DNA from: Alphaproteobacteria bacterium
GTDB lineage: Bacteria > Pseudomonadota > Alphaproteobacteria > Rhodobacterales > Rhodobacteraceae
Reading direction: 5' to 3'
Assembly (NCBI GenBank): GCA_030429495.1
Contig: JAUIFH010000002.1
Location: forward strand, 434,001-498,000
Length of the DNA stretch: 64,000 nt
Part shown: positions 1-6,958 of the stretch, in pieces
How the letters are laid out: every line of letters starts with the position of its first letter
Position numbering within the stretch: position 1 is the stretch's first letter
Notes under the pieces: generated by a model
Seen by the model: the letters and a program-made list of their open reading frames with translations, nothing else
Databases searched by the model: none
What the model was told of the DNA's origin: nothing
Made by a program: the position numbers and the translations under genes

Positions 1-2
1 GC

Positions 3-869
3 GTCACGCCGGTCTGGGACGCCCCCGTTATCGGCGCGGATATCGTTATCCTGCACAACCCCGTCTTCCTGAAATTTGACGCGGCCCTCCAAAGCCGCAT
101 TGTCACGCGCCATCTGATTGTGGTCGCGCAGGAGAATTTCCTGCGCCCCGGCGGCGCGGAAGGGTTCGACGTTGCGCATTGCATGGGCCTCATCGATCGC
201 GCGTCGCTTGCCCTGCGGAAATCCGTTGCGCCCGTCTCGGGGCACAACCGCGCAACGGTTGCGGCGTGGCACCAGCGGTTCGGCCTGCCGCCCGGATGGG
301 GGGTTTTGCCGGAGGACTGGTTTCACATTTGCGACTTCGCGTTCCTGCCGCCGACGGCTGCACCACGGGACCAGCGCGGCCGGCTGTCGCGGCCCGGGCT
401 GGAGAAGTTTCCGCCCCGCGCGGTGATGGATCTGTGCTTCCCGCCCCACGCGGAGGCCAACGTCATCCTTGGTGCCGACCCGCTTCTGACAGAAGATACG
501 GTTCGCCCGCACTGGACGCTGCATCCGTTTCGCAGCCTTGAGGTCGACGCCTTCTTCCGCCTGATCGACTTCATGGTCTACTTCACGGCCCCGACCTGGC
601 AGGAAAGCTTCGGCCGCGTTCTGGCCGAGGGGATCGCGGCGGGCAAGGTGGTGATCGCCGACCCGGCCACGGCGGAGAGTTTCGACGGCGCCGTCGTGTC
701 GGCGCGGCCGGAAGAGGTCGACGCGATCATCCGTAGCTTCCTTGCCGCGCCAGAACGCTATCGCGATCATGTTCTGAACGCGCAATCGGCAATCACGCGG
801 TTCTCGTCTGAAGCTTTCGCCGCGCGGTTCGGCGGCATTCTCGAAGGCACGCTCAAGGTGGCTGCATGA
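3..869 (+). CDS. Glycosyltransferase (GT-B fold), C-terminal part; 5' end outside window
   Basis: The frame is open from the first bases of the window, so the true start lies upstream; 288 residues are visible. Near visible residue 200 it carries ESFGRVLAEGIAAGKVV, the acidic/Gly segment typical of the nucleotide-sugar-binding C-terminal domain of GT1/GT4-type enzymes, followed by a short helical tail. An internal ATG at 120 is unlikely to be the start because coding similarity of style continues upstream of it. The stop overlaps the next gene by 4 nt (ATGA), so it is translationally coupled to another glycosyltransferase. Likely a cytoplasmic enzyme of surface-glycan assembly; donor and acceptor unknown. 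Confidence 0.7.
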   Translation, partial: VTPVWDAPVIGADIVILHNPVFLKFDAALQSRIVTRHLIVVAQENFLRPGGAEGFDVAHCMGLIDRASLALRKSVAPVSGHNRATVAAWHQRFGLPPGWGVLPEDWFHICDFAFLPPTAAPRDQRGRLSRPGLEKFPPRAVMDLCFPPHAEANVILGADPLLTEDTVRPHWTLHPFRSLEVDAFFRLIDFMVYFTAPTWQESFGRVLAEGIAAGKVVIADPATAESFDGAVVSARPEEVDAIIRSFLAAPERYRDHVLNAQSAITRFSSEAFAARFGGILEGTLKVAA

Positions 870-2935
870 TCCTGATCGAATCCGGAGAGCGCACCGAGAA
901 AAGCTTCGATGCGAAACTGGTCTTCGCCCGCCAGCTCGCCAGTCGCGGGCACCGCGTCGTGCTGGACGACCGGGTCTTGCCCGAACGCCTCGATCGCAAC
1001 CAGAAATACGAAGCGGCTGCGTTTCTTGCCACTCTCGATGGCGCGGCGATTTCGCGCGTGCTGGTCATAGGTGCCGAGGCAGTATCGCAGGAAACGATGC
1101 TCGCGCTGCGCGGCTTTGACCTTGCACCGGAGGTAAGCGTGGCCGCGATCGGGCGGTTCCCGCAGCGGCAGGCCGCGATCGGGGCGCAGGCGAAGATCGC
1201 CTATGCGACCGGGCACGAACCGACGCTTGTCGATCTGTCGACACTGCTGCCGCAGCCACTCCTTGCGGATGCGGTCCTGCCGCTCGCTGCGGTTCCCGCG
1301 CGCCGGGTTGAGGATGGCGGCCCGCCCCGCCTGTTCATCTTTCTGGCTCAGGAAACGCTCGACAATCCGCAGGTCCTGCCGGTTCTGGCCGCGATGGACC
1401 AGCTTCCCGACTGGCGGCTGAACCTGATCCTTCCCGGGCGCGGAAAGGAACTGATAAAGGCCACACGCTACGACCGGCTGCGCGTCCTTGGCTATTCGGA
1501 GGTGCCACCGGCGACCATTGCCGCCCTTGCGGACATCGCGGTCTTCTTCGGCGATGGTGTGCCCGGAGAGCGGATGGCGGCTTTCGCGCTCGATCTGATG
1601 CGGTCGGGTGGCGCGGTCGTCGACTGCACCGCGACGGGCGCCTTTCAGGCGAGCGGTGCCCCCGTGGTGCGGGGGGGCGAGGACCTTGCCGCGCTGGCCG
1701 ATCATTTGCTCCATACCGTCCTTGTCAACCGGCAGGAAATCGGTCGGCGCGCGCAGGAAAGCCGTTGGCTGACTGCCAACGGGATCGAAAACCTCGAACG
1801 TGCACTTGGTCTTCCGGTTCCCGTGGCCGGGCCCGCCCCGGTGACTGACCGGCCGACCCGGACGGTTTTTCTGCCGACCAACGGCGTGGGCCTTGGCCAC
1901 GCCCGACGCTGCACGCTTGTCGCGGAAGAGATGGCCGGTTCCGGCGATATCGCCTTCGCGGCGTTCCCGAGTTGCGTTCCGATGATCGTGGAAAAGGGCT
2001 TCGACTGCCTACCGCTGGTGCAGAAGAGCCCGGATCACGACGATGAGTTTGCCAACGATCTGATTACCTATCTTCGGCTGGACAGGTCCCTGCGTCCGGG
2101 CGACAGGCTGGTCTTCGATGGCGGCTATGTCTTCGACTCCATCCACCGGGTGATCCTTGACAAGGGGCTCGACGCGACGTGGTTACGGCGGGGCTTGCCG
2201 CAGCCGAACCAGAACGCGTCGGCGACGCTCGACCGGGAGCCGGTCTTCCGTCAGGTCATCGTCCCGACAGAAGCGTTCGACGAACTGAATGCCGTTGGCG
2301 AAATGGGTCGGGCCATCCGCCATGTCGGCCCCATCGTCCAGCGGCTGGCGGCGCCCGATGCCGCAGAGCGCACCCGTCGGCGCAAGGCACTGTCCGACCG
2401 GCTCGGCCATGCGTTCGACCAGCTTGTCATCACGATGCTGGGCGGCGGCGTCGCATCGGACCGGGCCGCGCAGATGCAGGCGCTGGCCGCGCTTCTCGAC
2501 GACCGGAAGCGCTGCCTGCACCTGATTGTCGTCTGGCCCGGCGCCGTCGTGCCGCCCGGCCTGAACGGCTGGCGAAATACCCGTGTCGTCCAGACCCGGC
2601 GCGCGTTGTCGCTTTGCCAGATTGCGGATCTGACCGTGTCGGCGGCCGGCTACAATTCGTTCCACGAACTGTTGTATCACGGCCTTCCCGCGATCTTCGT
2701 GCCGCAGGTTGCGAGCTTTCTCGACGATCAGGACCGTCGCGCCCGCGCTGCCGCCGATCGGGGTCTGGCCGGGCGGGTGAAGGCGCAGGATCTGCTGGTC
2801 CTTGAGCGCGAGGTCACGGCGTTCCTCGATACCGACAAGGCCGATGGCATTCGCGCCGCGCTCGCTGCGGCAACATTGCCCACGCCGGGGAATGCCCGCG
2901 CCGCGGCGCTCATCCGGGAGGGGACGGCCCAATGA
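866..2935 (+). CDS. Two-domain glycosyltransferase with MurG/GT28-like C-terminal half
   Basis: The 689-residue protein appears to have two GT-B-like halves. Residues 1-315 look like a degenerate glycosyltransferase domain. From about residue 334 comes FLPTNGVGLGHARR, the Gly-rich N-terminal loop of GT28/MurG-like enzymes. The C-terminal part holds ITMLGGG (about 525) and the late motif SAAGYNSFHELLYHGLPAIFVP (split here at ~595-615), which in this family binds the nucleotide-sugar and selects the accessible donor. It starts at ATG 866 inside the stop of the preceding gene and its own stop overlaps the next ATG. Tandem domains in one chain are less common than a single GT-B. Substrate cannot be assigned. 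Confidence 0.65.
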   Translation: MILIESGERTEKSFDAKLVFARQLASRGHRVVLDDRVLPERLDRNQKYEAAAFLATLDGAAISRVLVIGAEAVSQETMLALRGFDLAPEVSVAAIGRFPQRQAAIGAQAKIAYATGHEPTLVDLSTLLPQPLLADAVLPLAAVPARRVEDGGPPRLFIFLAQETLDNPQVLPVLAAMDQLPDWRLNLILPGRGKELIKATRYDRLRVLGYSEVPPATIAALADIAVFFGDGVPGERMAAFALDLMRSGGAVVDCTATGAFQASGAPVVRGGEDLAALADHLLHTVLVNRQEIGRRAQESRWLTANGIENLERALGLPVPVAGPAPVTDRPTRTVFLPTNGVGLGHARRCTLVAEEMAGSGDIAFAAFPSCVPMIVEKGFDCLPLVQKSPDHDDEFANDLITYLRLDRSLRPGDRLVFDGGYVFDSIHRVILDKGLDATWLRRGLPQPNQNASATLDREPVFRQVIVPTEAFDELNAVGEMGRAIRHVGPIVQRLAAPDAAERTRRRKALSDRLGHAFDQLVITMLGGGVASDRAAQMQALAALLDDRKRCLHLIVVWPGAVVPPGLNGWRNTRVVQTRRALSLCQIADLTVSAAGYNSFHELLYHGLPAIFVPQVASFLDDQDRRARAAADRGLAGRVKAQDLLVLEREVTAFLDTDKADGIRAALAAATLPTPGNARAAALIREGTAQ

Positions 2936-3360
2936 CTCAGGACATCTGGTATTCCGTCCTGTCGCGCCTTTCGCCCCTTGCTCCGGTCGATCTGGACGAA
3001 GCACCATCCGCGCCGCCGGGACGCGGGCTGTCGGCATGGCCTGCCGATGTGCAACCGCCATCACCACGCCTCTGGGACCGGCCGGAAGACGGAACCTCTC
3101 ATCTTGGCATCCGCGTCGATCAAGCGCCGGGCGACTGTACAAGCGCGGCGCTGCGGCTTGCGTCGGCGGCGGCAGAGCGCGGCGTGATCCCGATCATCCT
3201 TACCCCGCTTTCCCACACCGGATTCGAGCGGTTCGGCTTTCGTGTCGAACGGTTCGTCGATGGCCCCGGCGTGGATCGCGCCGCGTGGGAGTCTGAAATC
3301 TCTGCGTTCTGGGACTTGGCGCTGATCGTCGATCTGCAGGATGTCGCCCGGCTCGGATAG
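2932..3360 (+). CDS. Small protein of unknown function in glycosyltransferase operon
   Basis: I do not recognise this 142-residue protein. It is preceded by a strong GGAGGGG ribosome site and overlaps the upstream stop by 4 nt, so it belongs to the same transcript as the two glycosyltransferases. No signal peptide or membrane segment is evident. Residues 60-135 read like an alternating beta/alpha fold (LGIRVDQ, GVIPIILTPLSH, LALIVDLQDV), which would fit a partial Rossmann-like or nucleotide-sugar-related domain, but this is only an impression from the residue pattern. Ends with TAG; a 62-nt gap separates it from the kinase gene. Confidence 0.5.
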   Translation: MTQDIWYSVLSRLSPLAPVDLDEAPSAPPGRGLSAWPADVQPPSPRLWDRPEDGTSHLGIRVDQAPGDCTSAALRLASAAAERGVIPIILTPLSHTGFERFGFRVERFVDGPGVDRAAWESEISAFWDLALIVDLQDVARLG

Positions 3361-3422
3361 CGGTTGGCCTTCACCAGACCAAAGGCCGTATCGCACTGCC
3401 TTGTTTATCCTTACAAACATCA

Positions 3423-4844
3423 GTGGGTTTGACGAAACGGGAGGCGACGCTGCGATCGCTCCGCTCTTGGAACGAAAGATCGCTCGCGATGCAGTTTGCC
3501 ATCGCGGGGGGCGTCGTCATGATCCTGTCGATGATCCTGATCGGCAACGCCGTCGCCGCGCGGATCGAGGAAAGCGTGGTCCGCAATACCGCCTATGCGA
3601 CGTCGCAATATATGGATTCCATCATCACACCCCTCAGCCAGGATATCGCGGATGTCGATACGCTTCCGCCCGGCGCCAAGCGCGCCCTGGACGAGGTGTT
3701 CAAGCATACTGCCCTGGGCCAGCGCGTCGTTTCCTTCAAGCTCTGGAAGCCCGGCGGTCTGGTTGTGGAGGCGTCGGACCCCTCGATCATCGGCCAGCGG
3801 TTCACGGTGACGGAGAATCTCGCCGCGGCGCTCGAAGGCGAGGTGCGCGCTGATTTCGAGGATTTGAGTGACGAAGAGGATCAGGGCGAACATGCGCTGG
3901 GTCTGCCGCTTTTGGAGATCTACAGCCCGATCCGCGAGGTCTGGTCGGGCAGGGTGATCGGGGTCGCCGAATTCTACGAGGTCGGCACGCAGCTTCGCCT
4001 TGACCTTGTCGCGGCGAAGCGAAGAAGCTGGGCCGCCGTGGCCTTCGCCTTCCTCATGATCGGCGGCGTCCTGTTCCTGATCGTGCTGCGCGGCAGCCAG
4101 ACGATTGACCGCCAGCGCGCCGCGCTGACGCGCCAGTTGCAGGAGTTGTCGGCCTTGTCGTCCCGCAACACAGCCCTTCGGGAGCGCGTTCAGCAGGCCG
4201 CCGCCCGCGCCTCGGCGATGAACGAGCAGGCGCTGCGGCGTGTTGGCGCCGATCTGCATGACGGGCCGGCGCAACTGCTTAGCTTCGCGGCCCTTCGCCT
4301 CGACAATCTGCGCGGGGAGGTTCCGCCCTCAACCGAACTCGACTCGGTCGAACGTGCGGTCAAGGATGCGATCCGCGAGGTGCGCAGCATCTCGAAGGGG
4401 CTTTCGCTGCCCGATATCGAAAGCCGCGCGCCCTGTGGCATCATCTCTGGTGTCGCCGATGCCCATTCGGCACGGACCGGCACCGAGGTCACCGTGGCCT
4501 GCGATCTTCCCGACGACCTCATGCTTTCGGAAGCCGCCAAGATCTGCATCTACCGCTTCGTGCAGGAGGGGCTGACGAACGCCTGGCGATACGCCGGCGC
4601 GGCCGGGCAGGAGGTTGTCGCCACGCTGGCCGACGAGATGCTCGATATCCGCGTGCGCGACCGGGGGCCGGGTTTTCCGGCACCGGGCGATGCACGGCCG
4701 GCGGGGGCAGAGGACAATTCCGGTATCGGCCTCGACGGTCTGAGGGATCGGGTCGAAAGTCTCGGCGGTATGTTCGAGACGCGAAACCGTCCGGACGGTG
4801 TGGGTGCGGAGATAGTCTTTGGCTTGGATATGAGGTCGACATGA
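3423..4844 (+). CDS. Sensor histidine kinase, NarX/UhpB type (HisKA_3)
   Basis: Inner-membrane sensor of a two-component system, 473 residues from GTG 3423 (an ATG at 3489 is an alternative start that would shorten the cytoplasmic tail). Transmembrane segment 1 is about residues 23-45 and segment 2 about 204-222, bracketing a ~155-residue periplasmic sensor region of Cache-like size. The dimerisation/phosphoacceptor motif is LHDGPAQLLS with His279, characteristic of HisKA_3 kinases. The HATPase domain shows QEGLTNAWRYA (N box), DRGPGFP (G1) and GIGLDGLRDRV (G2). The stop overlaps the response-regulator ATG by 4 nt. Signal unknown; no obvious target gene adjoins it except the secreted pair downstream on the opposite strand. 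Confidence 0.9.
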   Translation: MGLTKREATLRSLRSWNERSLAMQFAIAGGVVMILSMILIGNAVAARIEESVVRNTAYATSQYMDSIITPLSQDIADVDTLPPGAKRALDEVFKHTALGQRVVSFKLWKPGGLVVEASDPSIIGQRFTVTENLAAALEGEVRADFEDLSDEEDQGEHALGLPLLEIYSPIREVWSGRVIGVAEFYEVGTQLRLDLVAAKRRSWAAVAFAFLMIGGVLFLIVLRGSQTIDRQRAALTRQLQELSALSSRNTALRERVQQAAARASAMNEQALRRVGADLHDGPAQLLSFAALRLDNLRGEVPPSTELDSVERAVKDAIREVRSISKGLSLPDIESRAPCGIISGVADAHSARTGTEVTVACDLPDDLMLSEAAKICIYRFVQEGLTNAWRYAGAAGQEVVATLADEMLDIRVRDRGPGFPAPGDARPAGAEDNSGIGLDGLRDRVESLGGMFETRNRPDGVGAEIVFGLDMRST

Positions 4845-5488
4845 TGGAACCGATCCGCGTTGTCGTCGCTGATGACCACCCGCTTTATCGGGAAGGGGTC
4901 TCGCGCAGCCTGTCGGACAGCGACGGAATTGATGTGGTCGGCGAAGGGCAGGACGCCGACAGTGCCGTCGAACTGGCAGAGCGTCTGCGGCCCGATATCG
5001 TGCTTCTGGATATCTCGATGCCGGGTGGCGGGATTTCGGCACTGCGGCGCATCATGGCGCTCGATGATCCGCCCAAGGTCGCAATGCTGACGGTGTCGGA
5101 GGACGACGACGACGTCATGCAGGCGCTCAAGTCCGGCGCGAAGGGCTATGTCCTCAAAGGCGTCGGGTCACGCGAACTGGCTGGCGTCGTCCGCGGCTTG
5201 GCCTCCGGCCAATCCTATGTGTCGCCGGCACTTGCCGCGCGGATCCTGAACGCGATGCGCTCAGGCAACGAGGGCCGCAAAGAGGCGGACCCGATGGACG
5301 ACCTTTCGAAGCGTGAGGAGGACATCCTGAGGCTGGTGACCGAGGGCATGAGCAACAAGGAGGTGGGCCTCGCCCTCGACCTCCAGGAAAAAACGGTCAA
5401 GCACTACATGACCTCGATCCTGCAAAAGCTGCATGTGAGAAATCGCGTCGAGGCGGCGGTGCTCGCGCGCGGGCGCTGGAAGGACTGA
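4841..5488 (+). CDS. Response regulator, NarL/FixJ family
   Basis: 215 residues. The receiver domain (1-125) has the acidic pair Asp11/Asp12, the phosphoacceptor Asp57 in VLLDISMP, a Thr in AMLTVSE and the Lys of GYVLKG. The C-terminal GerE/LuxR DNA-binding domain (about 152-212) shows LSKREEDILRLVTEGMSNKEV and the recognition-helix region KTVKHYMTSILQKL. The gene is translationally coupled to the kinase, so it is its cognate regulator. It ends 2 nt before the stop of the convergent secreted-protein gene. Targets cannot be read from the sequence; the nearby secreted paralogues are candidates only by proximity. Confidence 0.92.
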   Translation: MMEPIRVVVADDHPLYREGVSRSLSDSDGIDVVGEGQDADSAVELAERLRPDIVLLDISMPGGGISALRRIMALDDPPKVAMLTVSEDDDDVMQALKSGAKGYVLKGVGSRELAGVVRGLASGQSYVSPALAARILNAMRSGNEGRKEADPMDDLSKREEDILRLVTEGMSNKEVGLALDLQEKTVKHYMTSILQKLHVRNRVEAAVLARGRWKD

Positions 5489-5490
5489 CG

Positions 5491-6192
5491 TCAGTTCAGC
5501 ATCAGCCTGTCGCGGATCCGCAGGATATCCTCAGATTCGATTCCGCGGCGAACGACGGTGCGCCCCCGCGGGTCCTTCAGTTCGTAGACGCCACCGGAGA
5601 GGATTTCGCGCCATCCGCGAAAGTCCTGCAGATCAATGGCCCCGGCTCTGCCATCGACAATCGCTACGCTCAACACGTCGGTTCGCCCCCCCGCTGCGGC
5701 GGAGCGAAGGCGTTCCATCTCTGCCACATCCGACCGTGTGGCGCCGCGCCGCTCCTCGATCCGGCCGCGCCGGTTCAACCGCTCATAGCGACCGCCGCGC
5801 AGCCTTTCGATATGGCCGTCGCGAAACTCGATATGGATACCGGAGACGCCAAAGAAGGTTGAGCCGCCCGATGATCCGGATGAGGACGACGGCCCGGAGC
5901 GGGACGCGGACGAACCCGAACCACCGGATCCGCTGTTCCCGCCGTCATCATCGTCATCATCATCGTCGTCGTCGTCATCATCGTTGTTGTTCCCCGGCCC
6001 GGAATTCGAGCCGGGCCCCGAATTCGAACCTGATCCGGAGTTCGAACCTGATCCGGAGTTCGAACCCGATCCGGAGTTGGAGCCGTTACTCTTGGCCCAG
6101 GCGGCGCCGTGCGGCCCGTCGAAAAAAACCTGCGGCGCGCCGAGCCAGAATATGGCGGCCAGAAAAAGCGTAAGGAACAGCCTTGCCCGCAC
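5491..6192 (-). CDS. Secreted Asp-run protein with two repeats of a C-terminal module (paralogue A)
   Basis: 233 residues from a GTG at 6192 preceded by AGGGG. There is a clear signal peptide (hydrophobic residues 5-25, probable cleavage after AWA at about 33). Then come a low-complexity GSNSGS hexapeptide array (about 36-65), a run of 13 consecutive Asp (about 71-83), and a Gly/Ser linker. The C-terminus has two copies of a short module: one with FRDGHIERLRGGRYERLNRRGR, a second ending GGVYELKDPRGRTVVRRG. The module is also present in the next gene. Acidic runs of this kind may bind divalent cations, but that is inference. Not assigned to a family; convergent with the response regulator. Confidence 0.7.
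   Translation of the reverse strand: MRARLFLTLFLAAIFWLGAPQVFFDGPHGAAWAKSNGSNSGSGSNSGSGSNSGSGSNSGPGSNSGPGNNNDDDDDDDDDDDDDGGNSGSGGSGSSASRSGPSSSSGSSGGSTFFGVSGIHIEFRDGHIERLRGGRYERLNRRGRIEERRGATRSDVAEMERLRSAAAGGRTDVLSVAIVDGRAGAIDLQDFRGWREILSGGVYELKDPRGRTVVRRGIESEDILRIRDRLMLN
6005..6076. repeat. Tandem 18-bp repeat, four units (three near-identical)
   Basis: Units begin at 6005, 6023, 6041 and 6059. The second and third are identical (TTCGAACCTGATCCGGAG on the plus strand), the fourth has one change, the first is diverged. Unit length is a multiple of three and encodes the GSNSGS hexapeptide array of the secreted protein on the minus strand, so unit gain or loss would change linker length without a frameshift. 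Confidence 0.9.
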
Positions 6193-6264
6193 CCTTGTTT
6201 CCCCTGGATAGCGACCGCCCCCCGGTAGGGCGAGGGGCGGCCACGGAAGATTGCTTTGCCCAGC

Positions 6265-6741
6265 CTAGCGCAACGCCAACAGCCGGTCGATATCGGCCTG
6301 GGTCGCCGGCCGTTCGTCAACCGTGCGCCCGGCGGTGTTCTTGCGCTCGTAGCGGCCATTCTCGATCTCTTCGCGAGAGCCGTCGGCGTAGGTCACTTCG
6401 ACACCCTGGGACGAGACTTCGATCTTGACGACGCCGCCAGTGCCACCCGTGCCACCGGATGTGCCGCCGCCGCTGAAATCGTCATCATCGTCATCATCGT
6501 CATCATCGTCACGGTCATGATCGTCGTCGTCGTCATCATCTTCGTCGTGGCTGTTGCCGTGACCCGAATTCCCACCGCCGCCGGGGCCGCTGTTTCCGCC
6601 TTTGGCGAGGGCAACGTTGTCGGTGATAAGCACGCTGCCGGTCGTGATGTCGAACGACACCGATACCGGCGCGGCGGTGAAGAAGACCGCTGTCCCGAGA
6701 AGGGCAATCAGCCTGCGGCGAATGCGATCGGTTTGTACCAT
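6265..6741 (-). CDS. Secreted Asp-run protein with one C-terminal module (paralogue B)
   Basis: The start is set at ATG 6741, which has a perfect AGGAGG 5 nt upstream; the frame is open for 13 more codons but without such a site. 158 residues. A hydrophobic segment (LIALLGTAVFFTAAPVSVS) acts as a signal sequence. It is followed by a Gly/Ser/Asn stretch, two Asp-rich runs broken by His-Asp-Arg (about 80-105), a Gly/Thr linker, and the C-terminal module VTYADGSREEIENGRYERKN followed by AGRTVDERPATQADIDRL. The same order of parts occurs in the downstream gene (72 nt away), so the two are tandem duplicates and probably co-transcribed. Function unknown; likely periplasmic or extracellular. Confidence 0.7.
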   Translation of the reverse strand: MVQTDRIRRRLIALLGTAVFFTAAPVSVSFDITTGSVLITDNVALAKGGNSGPGGGGNSGHGNSHDEDDDDDDDHDRDDDDDDDDDDDFSGGGTSGGTGGTGGVVKIEVSSQGVEVTYADGSREEIENGRYERKNTAGRTVDERPATQADIDRLLALR

Positions 6742-6918
6742 ATGAACCTCCTGTGAAGCCGGATCGAACATCCGGGCCATGCAGTCAGGCTACATACGGC
6801 GAAGCAGCTGGGAAGTTGCGACGGACCACTGCGCCCCGGCCTCCGACCACGGCGTACGGATCGTGCGACCAATGGCGACAGGAGTCATCCGACCTTGGTC
6901 CGGCGAAGTGAGGCGGCG

Positions 6919-6941
6919 GCCGCCCTGCAAGTGAGGGCGGC
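6919..6941 (-). terminator. Candidate terminator hairpin after fdsA
   Basis: Perfect 8-bp stem GCCGCCCT / AGGGCGGC with a 7-nt loop, 18 nt beyond the fdsA stop on the minus strand. No T-run follows, so intrinsic termination is uncertain; it would also separate fdsBA from the secreted pair. Confidence 0.45.
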
Positions 6942-6958
6942 AGTTCGATACCGACCGG

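Noticed and set aside
5940-6545. Repetitive DNA considered as CRISPR or non-coding satellite
   Set aside because: The repeats are codon-phased Asp and GSNSGS tracts inside two open frames with signal peptides; there are no spacers.
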